Assembly: GCF_003144115.1 (NCBI RefSeq)
Contig: NW_020312009.1
Coordinates: forward strand, 339,844-403,843
DNA from: Tilletiopsis washingtonensis
Lineage: Eukaryota > Basidiomycota > Exobasidiomycetes > Entylomatales
Reading direction: 5' to 3'
Length of the DNA stretch: 64,000 bases
The notes beneath the pieces were generated by a model. That model had not been told where the DNA came from. It saw only the letters and a list, made by a program, of their open reading frames with translations, and ran no database searches. The stretch's first letter is position 1. Each line of letters starts with the position of its first letter. Shown here in pieces: positions 11,395 to 23,813 of this stretch. The position numbers and the translations under genes were made by a program.

Positions 11395-12418
11395 ACCCGC
11401 GACCAGCAGCACGACCTAGACTCTTGCCTCTCTTCTGCTTCCGCCTTGCTTCTTGCCCGTCGGCCCTGTACGTTGCCTTGCCGCACGCCGCTCACGAATA
11501 CCCCTGTCCGGTGCCCTGCTCTATCTACCCCGCTGAGCACGCATTGGTCTGCTTCCAATACCATTCTGCCCGTCTCGCTGCGGCTGTGCTTCAAGCGTGA
11601 GCAGGTTGCTATGGTCCTGTCTCGAGCGGGAGCTTGATACGCCACTCGGCTGGAGCGAGAACATGTAGAGAGGGCGATTTCTGCGGAGAGATGATGGTTG
11701 CCATGCGCTTGACGCGACCCCAGCCGCACATCATCACTGGGCAGGGGTCCTCTGCTGCTCGACCGAGCGCCGAGCTTTTACGACCAATCGATCTCTCCAC
11801 CTCAAAGGCCTATTTTGAGCTGCAAAGAACAAATCTTGCTGTGTTGCGGAAGGCCACGCCGGCGCACCTTGATTGAGGGGGAGGCCACCGCAGCACGCTC
11901 CCGTCCGAGAGGGATCGGCAGCGCATGATTTTTGCTCGGCCGAGCACCGGGGCGCAGCGGCGCCGAGGCACAGGAGCAGTCTCCGCTTGGGCGCGGCGGC
12001 GTGAGTGCGGCAGCAGCGTGCGTGCGCCTGTGCTGGCGCGGCCGCGGGAACAAGGCGGGCGGGCAGGCAATCAGCGAGAGCACTCGCCGCGGCGCAGCCA
12101 GCGGCGGCCGCGCCAGGAGCATCTTCCAGCCAGCGCCGCCGTCGTGGGGCAGCCTTCTCCAGACATCCTCCAGCTCATCAGCCCCTCCCGCTCGCCGCAC
12201 CCCTCTGCCGCACAAGCTTGTGCCACACTCCAGCATCTCACCGCACTCGGCCGCACACAGCGCGCGCAACACCGCCTCGTGCTCGCTCGCCGTCGCAGCG
12301 CCAGCCGCTCTCGCACCTCTCCGCAGCCCGCTGCGCACGCGCCCCGTCCAGCCCCGCCCGCCTGGCCCCGGCCGCGCGCTCCTCGCTCCCGAGCAGCGCC
12401 CCTGCTCGCCTCGTCGCC
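11395..12418. other. Intergenic region between 5-phosphatase and KAP104
   Basis: This 1,024-base tandem gap falls into two parts. Bases 11395-11900 are less GC-rich and look like a 3' UTR plus spacer. Bases 12130-12415 are strongly C/T-rich on the + strand and end at the KAP104 start, typical of promoter/5' leader sequence here. No tRNA-like or repeat structure was seen. Confidence 0.5.
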
Positions 12419-15400
12419 ATGGCCGCGACGTGGGCGCCGCAGCCCGAGGGCCTGGCTGAGCTGCTCGGCCTGTTCCGCGACTCGCAGAGCCCCGAGCAGG
12501 CGACGCAGATCCGCATCGCCCATGTGAGAGACCATTGCGGCAGCTGCGGCTGAGGGCTGCGCAGCGGCGACCGCCTGCTGACACCGCCGTTCGCAGCGCC
12601 TCGAGGAGCTCGCTCGCGTGCCCGACTATGCCAACTACCTGGTGCACGCCTTGACGCAGATGCCGCAGGAGGACACGAACACGCGCTCCATTGCCGGTCT
12701 GATCCTCAAGAACTACCTCATGCTGCATGCACGGAACATGCACCCCGAGAGCCTGGCGTACGTCAAGTCGGCCATCCTGCCGGCCATCTCGTACTCGGAG
12801 GACATGCTGCGCCGCACCTCGACGCAGGTCGTGTCGATGATCTTTGCCATCCAGGGGCCGGCCTCGTGGCCCGAGGGGCTTGAGCACCTCATTGGCCTGA
12901 TGACGTCGCCGCAGCCCGAGGCATGCGAGGTGAGTAGCGGTGCGATGCGGGCCTGCACAGCGCTTCTGACGCCTGGAGACTCCACAGGGCGCCTTCAGCA
13001 CCTTTGCCAAGCTCTGCGAGGACATCCCGCAGGAGATGGAGGACTGCGAGATCAATGGCATGCGGCCGCTGCAGATCCTCGTGCCCAAGTTCCTCGAGGC
13101 CACGCAGCACCCGGATCCGCGCATCCGCTGCCACGCGCTCAACTGTCTGAACCAGTTTGTGCAGACGAGCTCGGCGGCGCTGCACGACCACATGGACACG
13201 TTCATCCAGGCGCTCTTCAAGCGCGCCAGCGACGAGAACGAGCAGGTGCGGCGCTTCGTGTGCCAGGCCCTCGTGCTCATCCTCGGTGCACGGCCAGATA
13301 AGCTGCTGCCCGAGCTGCCGAGCGTCGTCGAGTACATGCTGTACTGCACGCAGGACAAGGACGACGAGGTCGCGCTTGAGGCCTGCGAGTTCTGGCTGCA
13401 GTTCTCCGAGGACGCCTCGCTGGCGGACCACCTGCGGCCCTTCCTGCCCAAGGTCGCGCCCGTGCTGCTCAAGGGCATGGTGTACAACGAGATCGACCTG
13501 CTGATGCTCGGCGGCGACGAGGACGACGAGGCGGTGCCGGACCGCCCGGAGGACATCAAGCCGAAGCACTTTGGCGGCTCGGCGCGCACCGTGGAGGACA
13601 GCAACGCCAACGGCGCGGGCGGCCCGACAAAACAGTCGCGTGCCGCGCGCGAGGCCGAGCTGGCCGACGACGACGACGATGACGACGACGACTACGACGA
13701 CGACGACTCGGACGACGATGACGACGGCGTCGGCGACTGGAACCTGCGCAAGTGCTCCGCGGCGGCGCTCGACGTCATGGCGGTCAACTTCAGCAACGAG
13801 ATCCTCGAGATCCTGCTGCCGTACCTCAAGGAGCGCCTCTTCTCGCCCGAGTGGCTGCAGCGCGAGTCGGGCATCCTGGCGCTCGGTGCGATTGCCGAGG
13901 GCTGCATCGAGGGCGTGCAGCCGCACCTGCCGACGCTTGTGCCGTTCCTGATCAACTGCCTCAAGGACCCGAAGCCGCTCGTGCGCTCCATCGCGTGCTG
14001 GACGCTCGGCCGCTACTCGGCGTGGTGCGTGGCGACCAAGACGCCCGAGCACCAGCAGCAGTACTTCCTGCCGGCCATGGAGGGCCTGCTGTCGATGGTG
14101 CTCGACGGCAACAAGCGCGTGCAGGAGGCCGGCTGCAGCGCCTTTGCGACGCTCGAGGAGGAGGCCGGCGCCGACCTGCAGCCGTACCTGCAGCCGGTGC
14201 TCAAGACGCTCGTATTTGCGTTCGACAAGTACCAGCAGAAGAACCTGCTGATCCTCTACGACGCCATCGGCACGCTGGCCGACTCTGTCGGTGCCGCGCT
14301 GAATCAGCCCGAGTTCGTCGAGATCATCATGCCGCCGCTGATTGCCAAGTGGCAGACGCTGGAGGATAACGACGCGGACCTGATCCCGCTGCTCGAGTGT
14401 CTCTCTTCGGTCACGATCGCCGTCGGCCCGGGTTTCCTGGCCTACTCGCCGCCCGTGTTCTCGCGGTGTATTGGCATCGTGCACAGCTGCCTCATGGCCA
14501 TCCAGGCCGAGTCGCAGAAGCCCGTCGACGACCAGGACATGCCCAACGCCACGTTCATCATCGTCTCGCTCGACCTGCTCAGCGGCCTGACGCAGGGTCT
14601 GGGCGAGAACGTGCGGCCGCTCATCGAGCAGTCGCAACCGTCGCTGCTGCCGCTGCTCGGCGCCTGCATCACGAACAGCGAGCCGCCGGTGCGGCAATCG
14701 GCCTACGCGCTGCTCGGCGACCTGGCCATCTCGGCCTTTCCCGTGCTGCGGCCGACGCTGCCGTCGCTCATGCCCGAGCTCATTGCGCAGATCGAGGTCG
14801 ACCCCAAGGTCGAGAACGTCAGCGTGTGCAACAATGCCGCGTGGGCGGCGGGCGAGATTGCGCTGCAGTTCCAGGGCATGGACACGAGCGAGCTGCAGCA
14901 GTGGGTGGCGCCGCTCGTCGAGCGCCTCGTGCCCGTGCTGCTGAGCCCCAAGAGCGTCAAGAGCCTCAGCGAGAATGCGGCCGTGACGATCGGGCGCCTC
15001 GGCCTCGTGTGCCCGCAGCTCGTGGCGCCGCACCTCGGCGTCTTCATCGAGGCGTGGTGCCAGGCGCTGTGGGACATCAAGGACAACGACGAGAAGGACT
15101 CGGCCTTCCGCGGCCTGTGCGAGATGATCCAGTGCGTGGCAGCATCCTGGTGTGGGAGGCGTTGCTGACATGCCTGCCACAGGGTCAACCCGAACGGCGC
15201 GTCGAAGAGCTTCGTGTACTTCTGCAACGCCGTCATCCGGTGGAGCACGCCGAGCTCGGCCCTGTGCGTGGCTGCGACGGCGTCGTGCATCACACACATA
15301 CTGACCCCCTGCGCACAGCAACGAGGCGTTTGCGTCGATCCTGCGCGCCTTCAAGGAGGTGGCGGGTCCCGAGAAGTGGGCGCAGCAGCTGGAGAGCATG

Positions 15401-15503
15401 CCGCCATTGATCTCGCAGCGGTGCGTCGAGACATCGCCCCGCAATGCGTGCTGCATGCTGACAGCTCGCTCCGCGCAGACTGTCGCAGCGGTATAACTTG
15501 TAG
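12419..15503 (+). CDS. KAP104: Transportin / karyopherin-beta2 (Kap104)
   Basis: This is the nuclear import receptor for PY-NLS cargoes such as hnRNP-type RNA-binding proteins. Exons 12419-12523, 12597-12929, 12988-15131, 15183-15263, 15319-15420 and 15479-15503 give 929 residues. It is HEAT-repeat throughout. The N-terminus (LAELLGLFRDSQSP, then TRSIAGLILKNYL) and the middle (YMLYCTQDKDDEVALEACEF) follow metazoan transportin closely. The long acidic loop of HEAT repeat 8, a near-pure Asp run coded at about 13660-13735 (residues about 371-397), is present just before GDWNLRKCSAAALDV; this loop displaces cargo when RanGTP binds. That loop separates it from importin-beta1 (Kap95). The C-terminus is built from three small exons with GTGCGT donors and ends RLSQRYNL. 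The start lies 30 bases after a C/T-rich leader. Confidence 0.95.
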
Positions 15504-16986
15504 CGCCGTGCGAGTGCAGGACACAGGGCAGCCCCATCGTCACTCTACATACACACCCCTTTACACGGCCCTGCTGCTGCGTGTGTGAGCTGTCTGCGTG
15601 CCCGGCGGCAGGGGTGGGGAGAAGGAGGTGGTGCCCGGGAATGTTCTCGCCTGACCCCCATGGCCGATCGGCGGACAGCGCGCGGCCGCCGCGCCCAACA
15701 CAACGCGCGAGCGCTGCGCCACGTGTTGGGGAAACGCTCGGGCCACCCGGTGCCTGACATTTTTTGCGCCAGGCGCGCACTCGGCGCCAAGGCCGTTGGG
15801 GCACCTGAGCAGCACTCGCGGCCGGCCTCGCGGTTCTTCTCGGCGAGCAAGTGGAGCTGCGCTGCTTGAGGGCATTCTTCATGCGATGCTTGTCGCTCAC
15901 TCGCTCCACTCTCTGAGCGTCTGGCTCGTAGCCGGTGATGCTGGGCGAGGTGGAACGCAGCCCTCTGTGGAGGCGGCGTGGGCGGCAGAAGCAAGCGTGC
16001 AGCTGGGCCCAGCTTGCGGTCAGAGTTGAGGACCCCTCGCAGACGTCACGCGGCGCGAGGGCGCGGACACAAGGCAGCCTTGCGGCCCGCTGTCGGCCCG
16101 CGAGGCTCCGGCTTGCGCACCGCTGCAGGTGCTGCTTGTTGCAGATTTGCTGCTGCATGCTGCTCGATGAACGAGCTTCAAGGCTGCCGTTGCTCGAGGG
16201 ACGGGGACGAAGGCGGCGGCGGCGTCAGGGCGCGGCAGCGAACCCCGCGGCAGGCGGCGCAAGTCGAGTGGCTGCGCCGCGCGCCGCGCCCGCACAGGCA
16301 CGCCGCCTGCGGGCGCGCTTTCTTGGGGCAGGCGAGAAGCACACCCACCCGCGGCATCCGGCCGCCTGCGCCCGCCGCCGCCGCCTGCCGCAAACCGAAC
16401 CATGATCGGGACGAGGCTGAGGACAAGGCACGCACACAGCGCTGCGGCCAACGTCTGCGGCGGCGGCGGCGGCTCGGCGCATCGCGGACAGGCGCAAGAG
16501 ACAGGCGGCCGGCGTCGGCAGCGGTGCACGGCGCAGCGGCAGGCACGCCGCGGGTGCGGCCGAGCGGGGCCTGCGCCGGCTGCTGCACCTTCGCGGCCCT
16601 CTCTCGGCGTGCCTCTTGCCTCGTTCGAACTGGGTGTGGAGCTGCTCGCCGCTCGCCGCTCTGCGCTGGCACCGCTCCTTCTCGTCCTCGCCGCTCGCTG
16701 CGCCTCTCTCCCACCCACCACCACCACCACCCGTCCTCACCTCTCCGCACCACCCCCCGCCCCGCGCGCCGACACTCCACATCCACGTCGCCGCCGGCCC
16801 TAGACGTTCTCTCTGCGCTCCCTGTCACCTCGGTCTTCCGTCACCTGCTCCTCGTCACGAACCCCTGCTCCGTCTGTGCCAGCACACTAGCCCGTGCCGG
16901 CTCTCTGCTGCCCCCCGCGCGACCCCGCCTGGCACTGCGGCCGCTGCACCCTCTACTGCGCCTGCGCAACCCACACCTTGCCCAGC
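15504..16986. other. Intergenic / promoter region of ACC1
   Basis: This 1,483-base tandem gap precedes ACC1. Frames here are short on both strands and have Arg/Ala/Cys-rich random composition; no exon with consensus donors was found. Bases 16200-16620 are extremely GC-rich. Bases 16670-16980 switch to a C/T-rich strand, including a CCACCACCACC run near 16715-16735, and lead to the ATG. I see no recognisable inositol-response element. Confidence 0.5.
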
Positions 16987-19900
16987 ATGACGCTCAGCGC
17001 TGAGCACTATGCGGTGAAGCACTTCATCGGTGCGTCCTGCGCGCAGTGTAGCCGCCGCGCACTCACTCACTCACCCTCCACACAGGCGGCCACTCGCTCG
17101 AGACGGCGCCGAGCAGCGCGGTCTCCGAGTTCGTGCGCAAGCAGGGCGGCCACACGGTCATCACCAAGGTGCTCATCTGCAACAACGGCATTGCCGCCGT
17201 CAAGGAGATTCGCTCGATCCGCAAGTGGGCGTACGAGACGTTTGGTGATGAGCGCGCCGTCGAGTTTGTCGTCATGGCGACGCCCGAGGACCTCAAGATC
17301 AACGCCGACTACATCCGCATGGCCGACCAGTACGTCGAGGTGCCCGGCGGCTCCAACAACAACAACTATGCCAACGTCGACCTCATCGTCGACATTGCGG
17401 AGCGCATGAACGTGCACGCCGTGTGGGCCGGCTGGTGAGTGCAGCGCGGCGCGTGCTGCAGAGTGGCAGCGCCGCACAGCGCGCTAACGCCTCTCTCCCC
17501 AGGGGCCACGCGTCCGAGAACCCGCGGCTGCCCGAGTCGCTCGCCGCCTCGGCGCAGAAGATCATCTTCATCGGCCCGCCGGGCTCGGCCATGCGCTCGC
17601 TCGGCGACAAGATCTCGTCGACGATCGTCGCGCAGCACGCCGACGTGCCGTGCATGCCCTGGTCCGGCACGGGCGTCAAGGACACGATCATGAGCGAGCA
17701 GGGCTTCCTGACCGTCTCGGACGAGGTGTACCAGCGCGCCTGCATCCACTCGGCCGAGGAGGGCCTCGAAAAGGCCGAGACCATCGGCTACCCCGTCATG
17801 ATCAAGGCGTCCGAGGGCGGCGGCGGCAAGGGTGAGTGCTAGCTGAGCGGCGGCAGCCGCGCAGAGCTCACACGCGCGCTGTTCTCAGGCATTCGCATGT
17901 GCGCCAGCGCCGACAACTTCCGGCAATTTTACAACGCCGTGCTCGGCGAGGTGCCCGGCTCGCCCGTCTTCGTGATGAAGCTGGCCGGCAAGGCGCGCCA
18001 CCTCGAGGTGCAGCTGCTCGCCGACCAGTACGGCAACGCGATCAGCATCTTCGGCCGCGACTGCTCGGTGCAGCGCCGCCACCAGAAGATCATCGAGGAG
18101 GCGCCCGTGACGATTGCGCCCGAGGAGGCGCGCGACGCCATGGAGAAGGCCGCCGTGCGCCTCGCCAAGCTTGTCGGCTACGTGTCGGCTGGCACCGTCG
18201 AGTGGCTCTACTCGCCCGACACGGGCGAGTTCAGCTTCCTGGAGCTCAACCCGCGTCTACAGGTCGAGCATCCGACGACGGAGATGGTCTCGGGCGTCAA
18301 CATCCCCGCCGCGCAGCTGCAGGTGGCCATGGGCATCCCGCTGTACCGCATCCGCGACATCCGCACGCTCTACGGCATGGACCCGCGCGGCGCCGAGAGC
18401 ATCGACTTTGAGTTCGCGGACCCCGAGTCGTTCAAGAAGCAGCGCAAGCCGCAGCCGCGCGGTCACGTCGTCGCCTGCCGCATCACGGCCGAGGACGCCG
18501 CCGAGGGCTTCCGCCCGAGCATGGGCACGGTCAGCGAGATCAACTTCAAGGGCTCGGGCAACTGCTGGGGCTACTTCTCCATCGGCGGCACCGGCGGCCT
18601 GCACGAGTTTGCCGACTCGCAGTTCGGCCACATCTTCGCCTTCGGCACGGACCGCAGCGACGCGCGCAACCAGATGATCCTCGCGCTCAAGGACCTCAAC
18701 ATCCGCGGCGAGTTCAAGAACACCAACGAGTTCCTGCTGCGCCTGCTCGAGACGAGCGAGTTTACGCAGAACAACTTCACCACGGGCTGGCTCGACTCGC
18801 TCATCACGCAGCGCTTCACCGCCGAGCGCCCGCCGCAGGCCGTGGCCGTGATCGCCGCGGCGGCGGTCAAGTGCTACCTCGCCAGCTGCGACTGCGAGGC
18901 GGCGTACAGCGCCATTCTGTCCAAGGGCCAGGTGCCGCCCAAGGACACGATCAAGACGTTCTTCCAGCTCGAGTTCGTCTACATGGGCGAGAAGTACGCG
19001 TGGGCGGGCAATCGCGCGAGCAAGAACTCGTACGCGCTCTTCCTCAAGGGCCAGCGCGTGCTCGTCGACCTGCAGCCGCTGTCCGACGGCGGCGTGCTGA
19101 TGAAGCTCGGCGGCAAGAGCCACACGGTGTACTGGCAGCAGGACGCCGCGGCGCTGCGCGTCATGATCAACCAGAAGACGGCGCTCATCGAGAACGAGGT
19201 GGACCCGAGCCAGCTCAAGAGCCCGTCGCCCGGCAAGCTCGTCTCGCTGCTCGCCGCCTCGGGCTCCAAGGTCAAGGCCGGCCAGCCGCTGTGCGAGCTG
19301 GAGATCATGAAGATGCTCCTGCCCATCACCGCCGCCGAGGACGGCACCATCACCTGGCTGCGCGCGCCCGGCGTCACCGTCGCCTCGGGCGAGCTGCTCG
19401 GCATCCTCACGCTCGACGACCCGTCGCGCGTCGTGCAGGCGACGCCCTTCACCGGCCGCCTGCCCGAGATGGGCCTGCCCGTCGTTGTCGGTGCCAAGCC
19501 GCACCAGCGCTACGACTACGCGCTCTCGGTGCTGCAGGACGTGCTCGCCGGCTTCGACCGCCTCTGGCAGCCGAGCCTCGATGAGCTCTTCGACGTTATG
19601 GCGCAGAACGAGACGCCCTACGGCCAAGCGCTGCAGATCCTCTCGACGCTCTCGGGCCGCATTCCCGCCAAGCTCGAGGAGGTCGTGCGCTCCACGATCG
19701 ACGCCGCCTCGGCCAAGGGCGCCGAGTTCCCGGCTGCGCGCCTGCGCAAGCTGAGCGAGAACTTCGTGCGCGACAACGTCAACTCGGCCGTTGCTCAGCA
19801 GGTCACGACGGCGCTCTCGCCGCTCATGACCGTGTTCGAGGCCTACTCGCACGGCACCAAGTCGTACGCCTCCTCCATCCTCGCCGGCCTGCTGCAGCAG

Positions 19901-22900
19901 TACTACGACATCGAGTCGCGCTTCACCGGCGAGGCCGACGTCGTGCTCACGCTGCGCCAGGAGGCTGACGGCGACCTCGACAAGGTGCTCGCCATGCAGA
20001 TCTCGCACAACGGCATTGCCGCCAAGAACGCGCTGCTGCTGGCCGTGCTCGACAAGTACGTCAAGAGCAACCTGTCGCACGGCGCCAACGGCGGCGGCGA
20101 CCAGATGCACAAGGTGCTGCAGAGCCTCGCCTCGCTGCAGGGCAAGAGCACCGCGCCCGTGGCGCTCAAGGCGCGCGAGGTGTCCATGTCGCGCGACCTG
20201 CCCAGCCTGGCCGAGCGCCAGGCGCAGATGGAGAGCATCCTGCGCACCTCCGTGCAGTCGGCTACGTACGGCGGCGCCGGCGAGTTCCACGAGCCGCACC
20301 TCGCCGTGCTGCGCGAGCTCACCGACAGCCAGTACACCGTGTACGACGTGCTGCACTCGTTCTTCGGCGCCAAGGCCGTGCACCTGGCCTTTGCGTCGCT
20401 CGTGACGTACATCATGCGCGCGTACCGTGCCTACGACGTGCTCGGCTTCAAGTATGCCGTCGAGGACTTCGACGCCGACGAGCGCGCCGTGCTCAGCTGG
20501 AACTTCCAGCTGCCCGTGCACGGCCGCCCGAAGGCCGAGCGCCAGACGTCGGTCGGTGACCTCGTCGCTGCCGGTGGCGAGAGCAACAGCACGTCGCGCG
20601 GCGGCGCTGCGCTGCGCCAGGGTGTGATGACGTCCTGCACGACGATTGAGGACCTGCGCGACGTGCTTCCGCGCGCGCTCAAGTACTTCAAGCCCCACAG
20701 CGAGTCGCCCATCAACGTGCTCAACATCGCCGTCACGGACGACCCGGACGTCGGAGACGAGCAGGCGCGCGCGGCGTTCGCCAGCTGGACGAACCGCTTC
20801 ACCAAGGAGATTGCCGCCGCCGGTGTGCGCCGCATCACCTTCATGCACTGCTCGCCCGGCGCATACCCGTGGTACACGACGCTGCGCCCCGCCGACGGTG
20901 CCTGGGCAGAGGAGAAGGCGATCCGCAACATCGAGCCGGCGCTGGCCTTCCAGCTCGAGCTCGACCGTCTGACGCAGAACTTCGAGATCACGCCCGTGCC
21001 GGTGACGTCGTCGACGATCCACCTGTACTTTGCGCGCGGCAAGGCGAACCCGACGGACACGCGCTTCTTCGTGCGCAGCCTCGTGCGCCCCGGCCGCCTC
21101 ATCACGGGCAGCGTCGCCGACTACCTCGTGTCCGCCTCGGACCGCATCGTCAGCGACATTCTCAACGTGCTCGAGGTCGCGCTCGGCAAGCCCGAGTACC
21201 GCACCGCCGACGCGTCGCAGATCTTCATGTCGTTCATCTACACGCTCGATATCACGCTTGCCGACATCCAGAAGGCGCTCGCCGGCTTCATCGACCGCCA
21301 CGGCGCGCGCTTCTTCCGCCTGCGCATCACGGGCGCCGAGCTGCGCTTCGTCATGCAGGGCAAGTCGGGCTCGACGCCCACGGCCATCCGCGCGTTCGTC
21401 ACCAACGAGACGGGCTTCGTCGTGCGCTACGAGGCGTACGAGGAGGTCGTGACCGACGACGGCCACACGCTGCTCAAGAACATCGCCGGCCCGGCGACGC
21501 CGGCGACGCTGCACATGCAGGACGCGCACCAGCCGTACACGACCAAGGTCGCGCTGCAGTCGCGCCGCTCGCGCGCCCACGCGCTGCAGACGACGTTCGC
21601 CTACGACTTCGTCGATGTGCTGCGCCAGTCGCTGCGCGCCGCGTGGAAGCAGCACGCGTCCAAGTACCCCAGCGAGCCGATCCGCTCGCTCGCCGAGCTC
21701 GTGCTCGACGAGAAGACGGGCGAGCTGCGCCAGGTCAAGCGCGCGCCCGGCACGAACAACATCGGCATGGTCGCCTGGCTCATGGAGCTGCTCACGCCCG
21801 AGTACCCGCAGGGCCGCCAGGTCGTCATGATCGCCAATGACGTGACGTTCCAGGCCGGCTCCTTCGGCCCGGCCGAGGACCGCTTCTTCGCCGCCGCGTC
21901 GCGCCTTGCGCGCCAGATGGGTGTGCCGCGCCTGTACATCTCCGCCAACTCGGGAGCTCGCATTGGCCTCGCCAGCGAGCCGCTCGACCTCTTCCTCGCC
22001 AAGTTCGTCGACGATGACCCGGACAAGGGCTTCGAGTACCTCTACCTCGACGACGCGGGCCTGGCCACGCTCGCCGAGCGCAAGGCGTCCGACAGTGTCA
22101 TCACCGAGCGCCGCGAGCGCGACGGCGTCGTGCACCACGTCATCACCGACATCATCGGCATGCAGGAGGGCCTCGGTGTCGAGTGCCTCTCCGGCTCCGG
22201 CCTCATTGCCGGCGAGACGTCGCGCGCCCGCGACGAGATCTTCACCGCGACGATCATCACGGGCCGCTCGGTCGGCATCGGTGCCTACCTCGCGCGTCTC
22301 GGCGAGCGTGTCATCCAGGTCGAGGGCTCGCCCATGATCCTGACGGGCTACCAGGCACTCAACAAGCTGCTCGGCCGCGAGGTGTACACCTCCAACCTGC
22401 AGCTCGGTGGCCCGCAGATCATGTACCGCAACGGCATCACGCATCTCAGCGTGCCGGACGACCTGGCCGCCGTGCGTGCCGCCGTGCGCTGGCTCTCGTA
22501 CGTGCCGGCCACGAGCTCGTCGCCGCTGCCGCGCATGCCCAGCGCCGACAGCTGGGACCGTGACGTCGCCTACTACCCGCCGGCCGCGCCGTACGACCCG
22601 CGCCTGCTGCTCACGGGCACGTCGGGTCCCGAGGCCGCCGCTGGTCTGCTCGACGCCGGCTCGTGGACCGAGACGCTCGCTGGCTGGGCGGCCTCCGTCG
22701 TCGTGGGCCGCGGCCGCATCGGCGGCATCCCGATCGGCATCGTCTGCTTCGAGACGCGCACCACCGAGCACGTCATCCCTGCCGACCCGGCCTTCGAGGA
22801 CAGCCGCGAGCAGCGCGTCGTGGCACCCGGCCAGGTCTGGGGCTCTGACTCGTCGGCCAAGACGGCGTCGTTCATCGAGGACCTCAACCGCGAGCGCCTG

Positions 22901-23680
22901 CCGCTGCTCATGCTCGCCAACGTCCGTGGCTTCTCCGGCGGTGCCGCCGAGATGTTCGCGGCCGTGCTCAAGCGCGGCTCGGACATCGTGCACGCCCTCT
23001 CGGCCTTCAAGCAGCCGGCCTTCATCCACATTCCGCCGCGCGGCGAGCTGCGTGGTGGTGCCTTCGTCGTCGTCGACGCGTCCATCAACGCCGACGGCGC
23101 CATGGAGCTCACGGCCGACACCGACTCGCGCGCCGGTGTGCTCGAGCCCGCCGGTATCGTCGACGTCAAGTTCCGCCCCGAGGCGCAGCGCAAGATGCTC
23201 CACCGCGTCGACCCGCGTGCCGCCGAGCTGGTGCGCAGCGGCGACCGCGCGGCACTCGCCGAGCACGAGAAGAAGATGTCGGGCGTGACCAACTCGATCG
23301 CCTCGGCCTTTGCCGACCTGCACGACCGCTCGGGCCGCATGCTGGCCGTCGGCTCGATCCGCAGCGCCTTCGCCTGGAACGACGCGCGCCGCTACTTCTA
23401 CCGCCGCCTCAGCCTGCGCATCGCCGAGTTCGACGCCATCGCCGTGCTGCGCGCCGCCAAGCCCTCGCTCGAGGTCACGGCCGCCCGGGCGCTGCTCGAG
23501 GAGACCCTCCAGACCGGCCTCGGCGACGCCGACGAGCAGCAGCTCATCGACCTCATCGCCAGCAAGCAGACTGCCATCGCGGCCAAGGCCGACGAGCTGC
23601 GCAGCGACGCTGTGCGCGCATCCTTCGCCGCCCTCTCGCCCGAGGCCCGCCAGGCGCTGCTGGCCTCCCTCTCTTCCTAG
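16987..23680 (+). CDS. ACC1: Cytosolic acetyl-CoA carboxylase
   Basis: Multidomain biotin enzyme that makes malonyl-CoA for fatty-acid synthesis. Exons 16987-17029, 17086-17434, 17503-17831 and 17889-23680 give 2,170 residues (yeast Acc1 is 2,233). Order: biotin carboxylase (residues about 45-545; [23 protein letters not shown]-grasp loop [10 protein letters not shown] spanning intron 3, [16 protein letters not shown]), biotin carrier with LEIMKM (biotin lysine K715; family usually EVMKM), a central region, and the carboxyltransferase halves ([45 protein letters not shown]). No mitochondrial leader is visible, so this is the cytosolic form. All three introns lie in the first 900 bases; the remaining 5.8 kb is one exon. 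It ends 133 bases from the convergent USO1 stop. Confidence 0.98.
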
Positions 23681-23813
23681 ACTCGTGCTTCGTTCATGTC
23701 CTTCCCGCAACCCGTCCATAGAACTGCCATGATTTCTGCCTCTTCCTCGAGTGAAGCGCCTGTCACACACGTGGGCTCCGGTGACTGCCATGGCATTGCT
23801 CGAGCCACGTCCG

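Noticed and set aside
13660-13735. GAC-rich run considered as a non-coding microsatellite
   Set aside because: It encodes the functional acidic loop of transportin and is interrupted by synonymous and Tyr/Ser codons.
12419-15503. Possible importin-beta1 (Kap95)
   Set aside because: The acidic HEAT-8 loop followed by DWNLRKCSAAALDV and the N-terminal blocks match transportin (karyopherin-beta2) instead.
12889-16158. A 1,089-codon open frame on the - strand opposite KAP104
   Set aside because: Same antisense artefact; composition is Arg/Val/Gln/Leu-biased and the + strand protein is clearly transportin.
16600-16640. GTTCGAAC sequence considered as a tRNA B-box
   Set aside because: No matching A-box or cloverleaf arms can be formed around it.
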